Part shown: piece after piece, positions 1 through 9,242 of the stretch
How positions within the stretch are numbered: the first letter of the stretch is position 1
Layout of the letters: every line of letters begins with the position of its first letter
Origin: Oxalobacter paraformigenes
GTDB taxonomy: Bacteria > Pseudomonadota > Gammaproteobacteria > Burkholderiales > Burkholderiaceae_D
Direction: 5' to 3'
NCBI RefSeq assembly: GCF_000158475.2
Contig: NZ_KI392030.1
Coordinates: 461,134-514,654 of the forward strand
DNA length: 53,521 nucleotides
Made by a program: the position numbers and the translations under genes
The notes under the pieces: model-generated
What the model saw: the letters and a program-made list of their open reading frames with translations, nothing else
Told to the model about the DNA's origin: nothing
Databases searched by the model: none

Positions 1-136
1 TTTCGACAGTGGTTTCCCCGTCGGAGAATTTGGAAACGAAAGCCTTGCCGAGAGGGATGCCGAGTTTGCTGGCTACCTTGGCGGCCAATGCCGGGTTGGC
101 ATTGCCAGTGAAAATCATTAAATTGCTGTCGGACAT
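1..136 (-). CDS. prs: Ribose-phosphate pyrophosphokinase, N-terminal part (cut by window edge)
   Basis: Only the first 45 codons are present; the gene continues beyond base 1. The translation starts MSDSNLMIFTGNANPAL and continues with a GIPLGKAFVSKFSDGE segment, the characteristic N-terminus of PRPP synthetase, which makes phosphoribosyl pyrophosphate from ribose 5-phosphate and ATP for nucleotide, histidine and tryptophan synthesis. The ATG is at 136–134. It lies directly downstream of tRNA-Gln and ispE on the same strand, the usual betaproteobacterial order. Catalytic and allosteric regions are outside the window, so completeness cannot be judged. Confidence 0.93.
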   Translation of the reverse strand, partial: MSDSNLMIFTGNANPALAAKVASKLGIPLGKAFVSKFSDGETTVE

Positions 137-259
137 GAATTTCCTGCGACGATCTCGTTACTGGGTTAAAAGTCACATAACGTCTAACGAATCCCGTTGT
201 GTCACTTGCCGACAATATTTCATTGTAAGCACGCCTGGCGGCGGGCGCTGCGAAGTGGA

Positions 260-336
260 TGGCAGGGGAAGAAGGATTCGAACCTTCGCATGCAGGAATC
301 AAAATCCTGTGCCTTAACCAGCTTGGCGATTCCCCT
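260..336 (-). tRNA. tRNA-Gln (anticodon TTG)
   Basis: A complete 77-base cloverleaf on the minus strand with a seven-base-pair acceptor stem (AGGGGAA/TTCCCCT), discriminator G and an encoded CCA. The anticodon loop is TTTTGAT, giving anticodon UUG, which reads CAA and, by wobble, CAG. The T arm contains the usual TTCGAAT. It sits between ispE and prs, and is probably co-transcribed with them. Confidence 0.97.
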
Positions 337-382
337 GCTGATTTCGTGCCGGTATTATAACCGAGCCTCGAAAAAAACCCTA

Positions 383-1273
383 TCATTCACCCATGTTATC
401 AAGCAGATATTTGAGCGGATGATTTTGCAATCCTTTAACAACTTGTGTATTCCATCTGCTGGAAAGTCGAGTTGCTACTTTCCTCGCTTCCGTTTCGCTT
501 GCAAAACGGCAGAATACGCATGCTCCCGATCCGGTCATTCGAGCGTTTCCAAATTGACTCAATTCGTTTACGGCTTTCCTGATTTCCGGAAAAAGTTTCA
601 TTGCAACAACCTGCAAATCATTTCTTCCAAAATGATTTATTTTTTTGCAAAAGTCGGGAAAGTTTGCCATTTTGATGGGTTCTGTATTTCTTGTCAATTC
701 ATTTGAACGAAATATGAGCGCGGTGGGAACGGCTACAGGTGGTTTAATGACAACAAACCAGCCATCGGGTGTGTTCACTGGCGTCAGTTTATCTCCGATT
801 CCTGTTCCAAAAGCGTTTTGTCCGACAAGAAAGAAAGGAACGTCGGCACCGAGCTGTACGCCCATTGAAATCAGGTCTTTCGTTTCAAATCCACCGTTCC
901 AGAGGTGATTCAGCGCCATTAAGGTCGTGGCGGCATCGGAAGAACCGCCTCCTAGACCTCCCCCCAGCGGGATGTTCTTTTCAATTTCAATATCCACTCC
1001 CCGAACCGGGATTCCTTTTTGCCGGAAAATCTCTTTTTGGAGGAGTTTGGCGGCACGGATTGCCAGATCGTCTTCTTCGGGGATCTGTTCGCTTGAAGTG
1101 ACGCGTTTGATCAGGTGATCGTTTCGGCAAGTGAAATGCAGATAGTCGCAGAAATCGATCAGTTGAAAAACGGTTTCAAGAAGATGATAGCCGTCCTGCC
1201 GTCGTCCGATGACATGGAGAAAGAGATTCAGTTTGGCTGGCGCCGGGCAATTGCGCAGGCATTCCGGGATCAT
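383..1273 (-). CDS. ispE: 4-diphosphocytidyl-2-C-methyl-D-erythritol kinase
   Basis: Phosphorylates CDP-methylerythritol with ATP in the MEP pathway of isoprenoid synthesis; cytoplasmic. The 296-aa product has the family N-terminus PAPAKLNLFLHV with catalytic Lys14, the GHMP-kinase ATP loop PLGGGLGGGSSDAA at about residues 102–115, and LGADVPFF with catalytic Asp144. I chose the ATG at 1273 over one seven codons upstream because AAGGA lies a few bases ahead of it and it falls 8 bases after the lolB stop. The upstream ATG would overlap lolB. lolB–ispE–tRNA-Gln–prs forms one leftward unit. Confidence 0.96.
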   Translation of the reverse strand: MIPECLRNCPAPAKLNLFLHVIGRRQDGYHLLETVFQLIDFCDYLHFTCRNDHLIKRVTSSEQIPEEDDLAIRAAKLLQKEIFRQKGIPVRGVDIEIEKNIPLGGGLGGGSSDAATTLMALNHLWNGGFETKDLISMGVQLGADVPFFLVGQNAFGTGIGDKLTPVNTPDGWFVVIKPPVAVPTALIFRSNELTRNTEPIKMANFPDFCKKINHFGRNDLQVVAMKLFPEIRKAVNELSQFGNARMTGSGACVFCRFASETEARKVATRLSSRWNTQVVKGLQNHPLKYLLDNMGE

Positions 1274-1281
1274 TACGTTCC

Positions 1282-1917
1282 TTAAAAATGCCATTCATCT
1301 ATAACCAGTTTGAGGTTGATGTCGACGTTTTGGGAATCCGGGCTGCCTTTTATCATATCGATACGTTTGGGAAGGGGCATGGAAGGGCCGTCAATCCAGG
1401 TCGCGTAGTTTATTTGCCAGCCATCTTTCGTAATGACCTGTCTGGATTCCGGTGTGGCGATGAAAGCTTGTCCCTGCATATCAACAGCACATCCCTGAAG
1501 CCAGTCTTTCAGCCCTGTCACAGGCAGGGTCCATCCCAGTTCGGATTTGATCAGTTCTTCCGAGTTGGCCGCGCTTCGGGGCGCGTTGCCCGGAGCGATA
1601 AACGTAGTCAACCGGGGAGTAACGTCGATTCTGGCCATGGACTGACCAAGCGGCGAGAGAAGGGTAATGACGGTATAATCCGGTGACTGTTTCCAGTCGA
1701 AGCCACCGTGCAAGGATTCATCACGGCCCTCCACCTTGTAACGGATTGAAAAGCGGCCTTTTACGCCTACTTTTTCAGCGCAGCTTCTGGGGGTGTCTTT
1801 TGAAAAGAAATTCAATTTCTCCATAGCCTGAAAGTTTGAACAGCCTGCAAGCGTAATGGAGGAAAGAAAAATGGCGACAATGCCGATTTTGGATGATCGG
1901 AAAAAGTGGTTTTTCAT
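1282..1917 (-). CDS. lolB: Outer-membrane lipoprotein receptor LolB
   Basis: Accepts lipoproteins from periplasmic LolA and inserts them into the outer membrane. The 211-aa product begins with a positively charged, hydrophobic signal ending in the lipobox LAGC, with lipidated Cys26. A LolB-like region follows, including GRFSIRY, GGFDW and a C-terminal DINLKLVIDEW segment. The in-frame upstream codons (to 1989) are unlikely to be translated because the signal peptide starts at 1917. It is 8 bases ahead of ispE and diverges from mutY. Sequence conservation in this family is low; the assignment rests on lipobox, length and neighbourhood together. Confidence 0.9.
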   Translation of the reverse strand: MKNHFFRSSKIGIVAIFLSSITLAGCSNFQAMEKLNFFSKDTPRSCAEKVGVKGRFSIRYKVEGRDESLHGGFDWKQSPDYTVITLLSPLGQSMARIDVTPRLTTFIAPGNAPRSAANSEELIKSELGWTLPVTGLKDWLQGCAVDMQGQAFIATPESRQVITKDGWQINYATWIDGPSMPLPKRIDMIKGSPDSQNVDINLKLVIDEWHF

Positions 1918-2098
1918 TTTTGTTCCCGAAGGCAGTTCAAGAGTTCTGCCGGCAGATTTTTGAGATCGCGAATAACTGTTCCGGGACATTCTATACTAAT
2001 GGATTGTCCTGATTGTTGAAAAAATGTAAGCAAGCCGGATTCCAGGGAATTGCTCTTGCAAAGGAGCAGAGCGATTTTTCCGGGTAAGGTGATGTAAA

Positions 2099-3220
2099 AT
2101 GAAATTACTATCCAACAATATATTGCCTCGTCCTGATGCCTCTTTTGCGTCCATACTGGTGGCATGGCAAAAAAAATATGGACGCCATTCCCTTCCCTGG
2201 CAAAACACACGGGATGCTTACCGGATATGGCTTTCGGAAATCATGTTGCAGCAGACACAGGTTTCAACGGTGATTCCCTATTATCTGCGTTTTCTGGAAT
2301 TTTTCCCGGATGTCTATAGCCTCGCCGCGGCGTCTAATGATGAAGTCATGAAATACTGGAGCGGGCTTGGATATTATTCCAGAGCACGGAATCTGCATAA
2401 ATGTGCCCGTATCGTCGTGAATGAATACGGGGGAATTTTTCCTTCCGATCCGGAAAGTCTCGAGAAATTGCCGGGAATCGGAAAATCGACAGCCGCTGCG
2501 ATTGCCGCTTTTTCAGCAGGTGCGAAAGCGGCCATACTTGATGGCAATGTCGTGAGAGTTTTTTCACGTGTTTTCGGGATAAGGGATTCGATTACTGAAA
2601 AGGCAGGCAAAAACAGGTTTTGGGAGCTGGCTTACGAATTGCTCCCCGAGACCGATATTGAAGCCTATACTCAGGGTCTGATGGATCTTGGCGCGACTAT
2701 TTGTGTCCGGAGCAAGCCTGATTGCGTGAAGTGTCCTTTTTCACATTGTTGTGTGGCCTTGTCGGAAAACAGGATAAGCGAATTGCCGGTTCGGAAGATC
2801 AAAAAAGCAAGCCCGTTGAAAAAAATCATCATGCTGGTTTTGGAATCCCGGGGACAGATACTGCTTGAAAAAAGACCCGAATCCGGAATATGGGGCGGCC
2901 TGTATTCACTCCCCGAATGGGAAACGGACGTGAATTTGAGGAAGCACAAGGATGAAATGGCAAGTTTGAAAACACACGTTTCTTCATTCGGCGAAGCTGT
3001 TTCCGTGACCTTTCTCGAACCATTCGTTCATGTGTTCTCGCATTTCCGCCTTCAGGTCACGCCCTGTGTCGTTACCTTGTCTCGACGGAATAGGGCGATT
3101 GCCCCAGATGCTTACGTCTGGTATGACATCATGTCCGTGAATGAAGCTCCATTGCCCGCGCCTGTTCGTAAATTGCTGAATGACTCTTTCCGCCAGAAAA
3201 GCCTGAAACTGGATGGTTGA
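2099..3220 (+). CDS. mutY: A/G-specific adenine glycosylase MutY
   Basis: Removes adenine mispaired with 8-oxoguanine or guanine in base excision repair. The 373-aa product has WLSEIMLQQTQV with catalytic Glu47, the helix-hairpin-helix LPGIGKSTA near residue 124, catalytic Asp148 in AILDGNVVRV, and a four-cysteine iron–sulfur cluster loop at Cys202, Cys209, Cys212 and Cys218 (spacing 6-2-5). A C-terminal MutT-like domain that recognises 8-oxoG follows from about residue 240. A good ribosome site (AAGGTGA) precedes the ATG. Its end is 6 bases from the end of convergent rapZ, with no clear terminator between them. Confidence 0.97.
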   Translation: MKLLSNNILPRPDASFASILVAWQKKYGRHSLPWQNTRDAYRIWLSEIMLQQTQVSTVIPYYLRFLEFFPDVYSLAAASNDEVMKYWSGLGYYSRARNLHKCARIVVNEYGGIFPSDPESLEKLPGIGKSTAAAIAAFSAGAKAAILDGNVVRVFSRVFGIRDSITEKAGKNRFWELAYELLPETDIEAYTQGLMDLGATICVRSKPDCVKCPFSHCCVALSENRISELPVRKIKKASPLKKIIMLVLESRGQILLEKRPESGIWGGLYSLPEWETDVNLRKHKDEMASLKTHVSSFGEAVSVTFLEPFVHVFSHFRLQVTPCVVTLSRRNRAIAPDAYVWYDIMSVNEAPLPAPVRKLLNDSFRQKSLKLDG

Positions 3221-3226
3221 GTCAAA

Positions 3227-4093
3227 TCAGGATTTCAATTCGCGGTGTCGCGTAACAACCTGTTCTGTTTCGCGAAAATGTTCAGCCAGCTTTTCGACCA
3301 GATAAACAGAACGATGCTGGCCGCCGGTACATCCCAGTGCAACGGTCAGGTAGCTTCGGTTGTCTTTGCGGAAAGAGGGCAGCCATTTTTCAATAAACCG
3401 GCAAATATCCCCGAACAATTCTGCAACTTCCGGCTGGGCTTGCATGAATTCCCTGACGGCTTCGTCTTTTCCCGTTAAGGGACGCAATTTTACGTCGTAA
3501 TACGGATTGGGCAGACAGCGCACATCGAAAAGGATATCGGCATCCAGGGGCACACCGAATTTGAAGCCGAAAGATTCGAAATGCAAGGTTAGTGGAGACT
3601 GATCGATTTCAACCAGTTCCTTGACACGGTTACGCAGTTCATTTGCGCTGGAATTGGAGGTATCGATGACCCGACCGATCATCTGTATGTCAGCCATCAA
3701 TTCCCGTTCTTCCCGGATCGCTTCAATCAGGGTACGGTTTTCATCGGGTGAAACGTTTTTGTGGTGCCGATGGGACAAGGGGTGACTGCGTCGCGTTTCG
3801 GAAAAGCGGGTTATCAGCGAGTGCGTATCCGCGGTCAGGAAAAGAACGTGAACTTCATGGCCGGTGTCTTTAAGAGACTGAATGCTTCTGGGCAAGTCGT
3901 CAAGAGAACCGGCACTCCTTGAATCGACAGCTACAGCGAGTTTGTCCGAATTTTCTTCCAGGCGGGTGGCCACAAGGCTGGGAAGCAAAACGGGAGGCAG
4001 ATTATCGACACAAAAATACCCTGCATCTTCAAGCGCATTCAAAGCGATTGATTTGCCTGATCCGGAAATACCAGTGATGAGTATGATTTGCAC
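3227..4093 (-). CDS. rapZ: RapZ/YvcJ nucleotide-binding RNase adapter
   Basis: Member of the RapZ family, P-loop proteins that in E. coli deliver the small RNA GlmZ to RNase E; elsewhere the function is less clear. The 288-aa product has Walker A GISGSGKS at residues 8–15, the conserved FCVDNLPP segment, and the C-terminal DVRCLPNPYY and GCTGGQHRS motifs. It is last in the ptsN–hprK–rapZ cluster, but separated from hprK by 109 bases, a gap in which I see no terminator or small gene. Whether it acts on a GlmZ-like RNA here cannot be seen. Confidence 0.95.
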   Translation of the reverse strand: MQIILITGISGSGKSIALNALEDAGYFCVDNLPPVLLPSLVATRLEENSDKLAVAVDSRSAGSLDDLPRSIQSLKDTGHEVHVLFLTADTHSLITRFSETRRSHPLSHRHHKNVSPDENRTLIEAIREERELMADIQMIGRVIDTSNSSANELRNRVKELVEIDQSPLTLHFESFGFKFGVPLDADILFDVRCLPNPYYDVKLRPLTGKDEAVREFMQAQPEVAELFGDICRFIEKWLPSFRKDNRSYLTVALGCTGGQHRSVYLVEKLAEHFRETEQVVTRHRELKS

Positions 4094-4202
4094 GAATAAG
4101 TATGTGTCAATGAAACACGGGTTTACAGTAGATTACCACAGCACTCGTGACGGTTGTATGACTTTGTCACTCTCTGTTTTAACAGGGTTGAACAAACGCA
4201 TG

Positions 4203-5144
4203 TTATTCGTCATTTGTCATGGCTTTGCGTTGCCGTTCCATGAATTCTTCCATGGTATTGAAACCGCGCAATTGCATGATAGTATTTCTGACAGCCGCTT
4301 CCAGCAGAACGGCTATGTTTCTGCCGGCAGCGACAGGAATGACGGTTTTCCGGATGGGTAATCCCAGTATTTCCTGTGTCGGAGAATGAATGGGCAGTCG
4401 CTCAATGATTTCTTCTCCCGTACGGCTTCGGGTCAGATGCACAATCAATTTGAGCTGCATTTTTCTCCGTACGGCTGTTTCCCCGAAAATGGCACGAATG
4501 TCCAGCAGTCCCAATCCCCTGACTTCCAGCAGATTTTGCAGAAGTTTGGGAGCGCGTCCCTCTATCACGTTCGGCGCAATTCTGGAAAATTCGACGGCAT
4601 CGTCGGCAACCAGACCATGATTGCGCGTGATCAGTTCCAATCCAAGTTCGCTTTTACCGAGACCCGAATCGCCGGTAATCAATACACCGACGCCCAGAAC
4701 ATCCATGAAAACGCCATGCATGATAATCCGGACGGCAAGCTGCTTGGACAGATAAACGCGCAAATAATCAATGACTTCCGCTGCGGTTAGCGGAGTGGTG
4801 AACAAGGGAATGTTATTCTCGTTGCAAATGGCATGAATGTCAGGTGGAGCATCCAGTCCTCTGGCAATAATCAATGCCGGCGGATTGCAGTCGGCGATCT
4901 CGTGTACGAGGTAGGCGCGCGATTCGGGAGACAGCCTTGCGTAATAGTCGATTTCCTGGCGACCGAACACCTGAATACGCATGGGATGGATCAGGTTCAA
5001 ATGTCCTACCTGATCGGCCGCTGAGCCGCTTCCGCTCGATACCTGTCGATGTCCACCATCCAGACCGGCGAACCACGTTAGTTTCAGGACCTCTCTGTTG
5101 CTGGCATATAAACGTTGTATGGTGAGTGTTTTGGTGTTCGACAT
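4203..5144 (-). CDS. hprK: HPr kinase/phosphorylase
   Basis: Phosphorylates and dephosphorylates a serine of HPr, linking metabolism to PTS signalling. The 313-aa product has an N-terminal domain of about 130 residues, conserved His143, the Walker A loop GDSGLGKS at residues 158–165, and the signature [18 protein letters not shown]. It is 23 bases after ptsN, on the same strand. In proteobacteria that lack sugar PTS permeases this enzyme works with the nitrogen PTS, which fits the EIIA-Ntr gene next to it. No HPr or EI gene is in the window. Confidence 0.96.
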   Translation of the reverse strand: MSNTKTLTIQRLYASNREVLKLTWFAGLDGGHRQVSSGSGSAADQVGHLNLIHPMRIQVFGRQEIDYYARLSPESRAYLVHEIADCNPPALIIARGLDAPPDIHAICNENNIPLFTTPLTAAEVIDYLRVYLSKQLAVRIIMHGVFMDVLGVGVLITGDSGLGKSELGLELITRNHGLVADDAVEFSRIAPNVIEGRAPKLLQNLLEVRGLGLLDIRAIFGETAVRRKMQLKLIVHLTRSRTGEEIIERLPIHSPTQEILGLPIRKTVIPVAAGRNIAVLLEAAVRNTIMQLRGFNTMEEFMERQRKAMTNDE

Positions 5145-5167
5145 GGTTTCAGCTGATAAGGAAGTAG

Positions 5168-5644
5168 TCAGGAGGGAAGTGGCTGGCCAGGTTTCCAGCA
5201 GGTGACGATGTTGTAAATGCGCTCCTTGTCGGTTTCATTTGTCAATGCATTGCGGCACTGGCTATCGGAAAACATGGCGGCAATTTCCGAGAGGATTTCA
5301 AGATGCTGTTGAGTCACGTTTTGCGGCATCAGCAGGAAAAAAAGAAGATTCACCGGTTTTTTGTCCGGCGATTCGAAGGGAACCGGCGTCGCCAGCCGGA
5401 CAAATGCCGCATGAGGTGTTTTCAAGCCTTCGATCCGCCCATGGGGAACCGCCACTCCATAACCGAGTCCGGTCGATCCCAGACTTTCACGCGCAAAAAG
5501 ATTGTCCGTAACAAGTGAGCGCGAAATGCCGCAATTGTTTTCGAAAATAAGACCAGCCTGTTCGAATACGCGCTTTTTGCTTGATACTTCAAGATCCAAA
5601 ACGATATTTTCGGGTAACAGGATGTGGGAAAGAGTGGTGGACAT
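5168..5644 (-). CDS. ptsN: Nitrogen-PTS EIIA component (PtsN)
   Basis: Phosphoryl acceptor at the end of the regulatory EI-Ntr–NPr–EIIA-Ntr chain, which controls potassium, nitrogen and stress functions by protein contacts rather than sugar transport. The 158-aa product is a single PTS EIIA type-2 domain; the phosphorylated residue is His68 in the motif GVAVPHGR. It begins the ptsN–hprK–rapZ cluster. The usual betaproteobacterial upstream genes (rpoN, hpf) are not here: a strong hairpin and queF lie upstream instead. Confidence 0.95.
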   Translation of the reverse strand: MSTTLSHILLPENIVLDLEVSSKKRVFEQAGLIFENNCGISRSLVTDNLFARESLGSTGLGYGVAVPHGRIEGLKTPHAAFVRLATPVPFESPDKKPVNLLFFLLMPQNVTQQHLEILSEIAAMFSDSQCRNALTNETDKERIYNIVTCWKPGQPLPS

Positions 5645-5687
5645 TTTTGTTTGTCAGGTGTTGAAATGGGTGCATTATAAAACGCTT

Positions 5688-5718
5688 CGCAATCGGCCGG
5701 CCATGCCGGCCGATTGCG
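5688..5718 (-). terminator. Perfect 14-bp hairpin after queF
   Basis: Arms 5688–5701 and 5705–5718 are exactly complementary, GC-rich, with a three-base loop. On the minus strand the hairpin follows the queF stop by about 8 bases and is followed by AAGCGTTTTAT, a modest T-run. It most likely ends the ilvA–queF transcript and separates it from ptsN. Confidence 0.75.
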
Positions 5719-5726
5719 GTGTACTT

Positions 5727-6566
5727 TTACTGACGGGCCGTGCGCATCAATTGGGGGCGATTGCCGGATGAAAAGTTGCTGCGCCATGGATTGATGTCGA
5801 TGCCGCCACGTCTTGTATAACGGGCGTATACCGTGAGGCTTTGTGGTTTGCACATTTTCAGTATATCGAGAAAAATCCGTTCGACGCATTGTTCATGAAA
5901 TTCCTGTGACGATCGCAGGCTGATAATGTATTTGAGCAAACCGGCCTGATCGATTTGGGGGCCGGCATAATGTATTTGCAGACTGGCCCAGTCTGGCTGG
6001 CCGGTTACGGGGCAATTCGTTTTCAGTAAATGGGAAACGAGTGTTTCCTCAACAGGATATTCTTCCTGATTGCTTTTTAAAAAAGAAGGATCGGGAGTGT
6101 ACTCGTCGGCAGCGATATCGAGACGATCCAGTAACAACCCTTCCAGTTCCTGTAATTTGATAGCTGGAAAATCGCCCGGCTGTTTCAGGGAAACCTGAAC
6201 CGGCGATCCAAATGCGTCACTCAAATCGTTGCGCAGAATATTGATTAGGTCGCCGGTTTCATCCATCCGCGTCTGCGTAAAGGAGTTGAGGTAAAGCTTT
6301 AACGATTTCGACTCGACGATGTTGGGCGAATCGGCGGAAACAGTGAAATTCATGATGGCTACCTGAGGTTTTCCTCGCAGGTTGAGCCAGGAAAGTTCAT
6401 AGGCATTCCAGAAGTCGAGACCGAAAAAAGGCAGCGAGCCGGTAATGCCCAGCTTTTCTCTCATGGGTTTTCGCTCGATCGGATACAACAGGGAGGGATC
6501 ATACCGGGTAGGATAATCTGTCGATCTACCCAGAGGAGATTCTTTCATGTCGTCAGATGATGTCAT
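5727..6566 (-). CDS. queF: NADPH-dependent 7-cyano-7-deazaguanine reductase QueF (long form)
   Basis: Reduces the nitrile preQ0 to preQ1 in queuosine tRNA modification. At 279 aa it is the two-domain type (as in E. coli), not the short type. Catalytic Cys185 lies in [14 protein letters not shown], and the [11 protein letters not shown] segment is the substrate-binding signature. I chose the ATG at 6566; an in-frame TTG at 6581 is the alternative. ilvA ends 27 bases upstream on the same strand, so the two are probably co-transcribed, although their pathways are unrelated. Confidence 0.94.
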   Translation of the reverse strand: MTSSDDMKESPLGRSTDYPTRYDPSLLYPIERKPMREKLGITGSLPFFGLDFWNAYELSWLNLRGKPQVAIMNFTVSADSPNIVESKSLKLYLNSFTQTRMDETGDLINILRNDLSDAFGSPVQVSLKQPGDFPAIKLQELEGLLLDRLDIAADEYTPDPSFLKSNQEEYPVEETLVSHLLKTNCPVTGQPDWASLQIHYAGPQIDQAGLLKYIISLRSSQEFHEQCVERIFLDILKMCKPQSLTVYARYTRRGGIDINPWRSNFSSGNRPQLMRTARQ

Positions 6567-6593
6567 AACGGATTGTCCCAAAAGTCACTGGAG

Positions 6594-8123
6594 TTAAAGA
6601 AACAGCTTGTAAACCGGATTACCGCTTTCGTTCCAGTGAGGATAACCGATTGTTGAAAGGAAGCGGTCGAAAGCCTGCATATCTTGCTGCGGAACCTGCA
6701 ATCCGACCAGCACCCGTCCATAATCGGCGCCGTGGTTGCGATAATGGAAAAGACTGATATTCCAGTCGGGCGCCATTGATGACAGGAAACGCATCAGTGC
6801 GCCGGGCCGTTCGGGAAACTCGAAACGGTACAACAATTCGTTTTTTGCAAACGGACTTTTGCCGCCGACCATGTAACGGATATGCAATTTGCCAAGTTCA
6901 TCGTCGCTCAGATCAATGGTGCGGTAACCATGATTTTCGAAGCTGCCGATAATATCCCTGGTTTCCTTGCGGTTCTTGACTTCAATGCCGACGAAAACAT
7001 GTGCGGCCTTGTCGTCACTGATGCGATAGTTGAATTCGGTGACATGTCTGGGGCCGATCAGTTCGCAGAAACGGCGGAAACTGCCACGTTCTTCCGGGAT
7101 GGTGACGGCCAGAACGGCTTCACGGTTCTCACCGACATCCGCGCGTTCGGCCACGAAACGCAAACGATCGAAATTCATGTTGGCGCCGGAAGTGACGGCG
7201 ACCATTGTCAGGTTTTCCAGAGGCTCGCCAGCTTCTTCATGTTGTTCGATATAAGTTTTTATGCCTGCTACAGCGAGAGCGCCTGCCGGTTCCAGAATGC
7301 TGCGGGTATCGAGAAAAACATCTTTGATGGCAGCGCAGACGTCGTCGGTATCGACAAGGACGATCTCGTCAACGTACTTTTTGGACAGGCGGAACGTTTC
7401 TTCTCCGACCAGCTTGACAGCCGTGCCGTCCGAAAAAAGACCGACATCGGACAAGTTGATCCGTTTGCCTGCTTCAAGACTTTGTTTCATGGCGCAGGAA
7501 TCAACGGTTTCGACCCCAACGATCCGGATTTCAGGGCGGATCTGCTTGACATACGCTGCAATGCCGGCAATGAGTCCCCCGCCACCGACCGGAACGAAAA
7601 TGGCATGAATGGGTTTGGAATGCTGGCGGAGTATTTCCATGCCGATTGTGCCTTGACCAGCAATGACGTCAGGATCATCAAAAGGATGAATAAAGGTCAG
7701 GTGATGTTTTTGTTCAAGCATCCGGGCATGTTCGCAAGTGTCCGAAAAGGAATCGCCGGACAAAACCACTTCCACGTTTTCCCCGCCGTGTGCCCTGACG
7801 GCCTCGATCTTGACGGGAGGCGTTGTCGTGGGCATGGCGATGACAGCTTTGCAGCCCAGACGTTTCGCTGCCAGCGCAACGCCCTGTGCATGATTGCCGG
7901 CAGAAGCGCATATTACCCCTTTATCCAACTGATCGGCGGAAAGATAGGCCATTTTGTTATAGGCTCCGCGGAGTTTGAAGCTGAATACGCTTTGCATGTC
8001 TTCCCGTTTCAGAAGAATGCGGTTTCCCGTTCGCCGGGAAAGGTTCGGTGCTGTTTCAAGCGGCGATTCGATAGCGACATCGTATACGCGCGCAGTAAGA
8101 GTTTTTTTCAAGTAATCAGTCAT
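6594..8123 (-). CDS. ilvA: Threonine ammonia-lyase (biosynthetic threonine deaminase)
   Basis: Converts threonine to 2-oxobutanoate, the first step to isoleucine. The 509-aa product has the PLP-binding lysine at about residue 50 in VFSFKLRGAY, the phosphate-binding GGGGLIAG near residue 180, and two C-terminal ACT-like regulatory domains (about 325–505). This is the long, isoleucine-inhibited biosynthetic type rather than the short catabolic enzyme. Start chosen at the ATG at 8123; an in-frame TTG at 8138 has no better ribosome site. It diverges from the membrane protein gene at 8278. Confidence 0.95.
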   Translation of the reverse strand: MTDYLKKTLTARVYDVAIESPLETAPNLSRRTGNRILLKREDMQSVFSFKLRGAYNKMAYLSADQLDKGVICASAGNHAQGVALAAKRLGCKAVIAMPTTTPPVKIEAVRAHGGENVEVVLSGDSFSDTCEHARMLEQKHHLTFIHPFDDPDVIAGQGTIGMEILRQHSKPIHAIFVPVGGGGLIAGIAAYVKQIRPEIRIVGVETVDSCAMKQSLEAGKRINLSDVGLFSDGTAVKLVGEETFRLSKKYVDEIVLVDTDDVCAAIKDVFLDTRSILEPAGALAVAGIKTYIEQHEEAGEPLENLTMVAVTSGANMNFDRLRFVAERADVGENREAVLAVTIPEERGSFRRFCELIGPRHVTEFNYRISDDKAAHVFVGIEVKNRKETRDIIGSFENHGYRTIDLSDDELGKLHIRYMVGGKSPFAKNELLYRFEFPERPGALMRFLSSMAPDWNISLFHYRNHGADYGRVLVGLQVPQQDMQAFDRFLSTIGYPHWNESGNPVYKLFL

Positions 8124-8277
8124 AATGATGCTGGACAACGCCTGTAATTTTTCGCAACATTATAATCCCCGTCTGGTATGCTTTGCCTTTTTTACGTGAC
8201 ACTTCCCTGTTTTATCCCGTTTTTCCCTGACGGCCGGATGCTTTAAGTGCCTGAAGAAAAGTTATATTGCCTTTAAA

Positions 8278-8769
8278 ATGATCGAGTCGGCTGTTCACTG
8301 GTTACTGAGTTATCTTGCGATTCCCGAAGTGGGGCTGACTTCCGTATTCCTTATCAGTTTTATCTCGGCAACCTTGCTTCCTCTGGGATCCGAGCCGGCT
8401 GTTTTCGCTGTCGTGGCTGCGGACAAGTCGCTTTTCTGGCAGGTTATGGCGGTAGCGGCAGCTGGCAATACACTGGGAGGTATACTGAACTACTGGATCG
8501 GCTTCGGGGCCAAAAAAGCGTTTGCCAAGGAAAGGGAAACCCGATGGTTCGGCTGGCTTGAAAAATATGGCGCCAAAACAATGCTGTTGGGATGGATGCC
8601 AGGAATCGGCGATCCGCTTTGCACGTTGGCGGGTTGGCTGAAATTGCCGTTCTGGCCGTGTGTCGCTTATATGGCTATCGGCAAGCTGGCGCGTTATGTG
8701 CTGATGACCTGGTTGCTTTTGCATATTCCCGACAGTTCATGGCGTGAGCTGGCGCGCTTTTTGGGGTAG
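8278..8769 (+). CDS. YqaA-type small membrane protein (DedA/VTT superfamily)
   Basis: A 163-aa integral membrane protein with about four hydrophobic segments (about residues 18–37, 50–72, 100–122 and 128–148). The segments LPLGSEP and GNTLGGILNYWIGFGA, followed by GWMPGIGDPLCTLAG, match the YqaA branch of the DedA/VTT family, related to lipid-flipping membrane proteins. No enzyme motif is visible and the specific role is unknown. The ATG at 8278 has no clear ribosome site. It starts a rightward run with the HIT gene (18-base gap) and ubiE. Confidence 0.8.
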   Translation: MIESAVHWLLSYLAIPEVGLTSVFLISFISATLLPLGSEPAVFAVVAADKSLFWQVMAVAAAGNTLGGILNYWIGFGAKKAFAKERETRWFGWLEKYGAKTMLLGWMPGIGDPLCTLAGWLKLPFWPCVAYMAIGKLARYVLMTWLLLHIPDSSWRELARFLG

Positions 8770-8787
8770 TTTTCGGATGAGTGGAAA

Positions 8788-9237
8788 ATGAAAGAATGTG
8801 TACTGTGTTCCAGGCACACTGATGAAGTGGTTCTGTATATTCATGACAACTGGCGTGTCCTGCTGGTGGAGGATGCCGATTATCCCGGTTTTTGCCGGGT
8901 TGTCTGGAGTGATCACGTCAGTGAAATGACCGATCTTTCTCCAACAGACCGCGCAGAATTGATGCAAGTCGTGTGGCTGGTGGAAGAAACGATCCGCAAG
9001 GTCATGCAACCGGACAAGATCAATCTGGCTTCACTGGGCAACATGGTTCCGCATTTACACTGGCATATCATTCCGCGTTATGCCAATGACAGGAATTTTC
9101 CCGATTCCGTCTGGTCTGCGGCAAAGCGCAAGCCCGACGAAAAAGACAGGCTAATCCGGAAAGACAGGATTTCGGAACTGAAAAAAACCTTGTCAGTCAT
9201 ATTGGAAAGGCAATACGGACTTTCGCGAAAGCCTTGA
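8788..9237 (+). CDS. HIT-family nucleotide hydrolase/transferase
   Basis: A 149-aa histidine-triad protein with the signature His89-Leu-His91-Trp-His93 in HLHWHIIPR. These proteins hydrolyse or transfer nucleotidyl groups on phosphoramidates and dinucleotides; the natural substrate cannot be told from sequence. An N-terminal pair Cys4/Cys7 may bind zinc, as in some HIT proteins. It is followed after 5 bases by ubiE, suggesting translational coupling. Confidence 0.9.
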   Translation: MKECVLCSRHTDEVVLYIHDNWRVLLVEDADYPGFCRVVWSDHVSEMTDLSPTDRAELMQVVWLVEETIRKVMQPDKINLASLGNMVPHLHWHIIPRYANDRNFPDSVWSAAKRKPDEKDRLIRKDRISELKKTLSVILERQYGLSRKP

Positions 9238-9242
9238 TTACT

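Noticed and set aside
9-317. Frame on the plus strand at the window start
   Set aside because: It runs across the prs start and the tRNA-Gln gene, both on the other strand.
6882-8147. A 421-codon frame opposite ilvA
   Set aside because: Antisense to a complete ilvA with all motifs; no recognisable protein.
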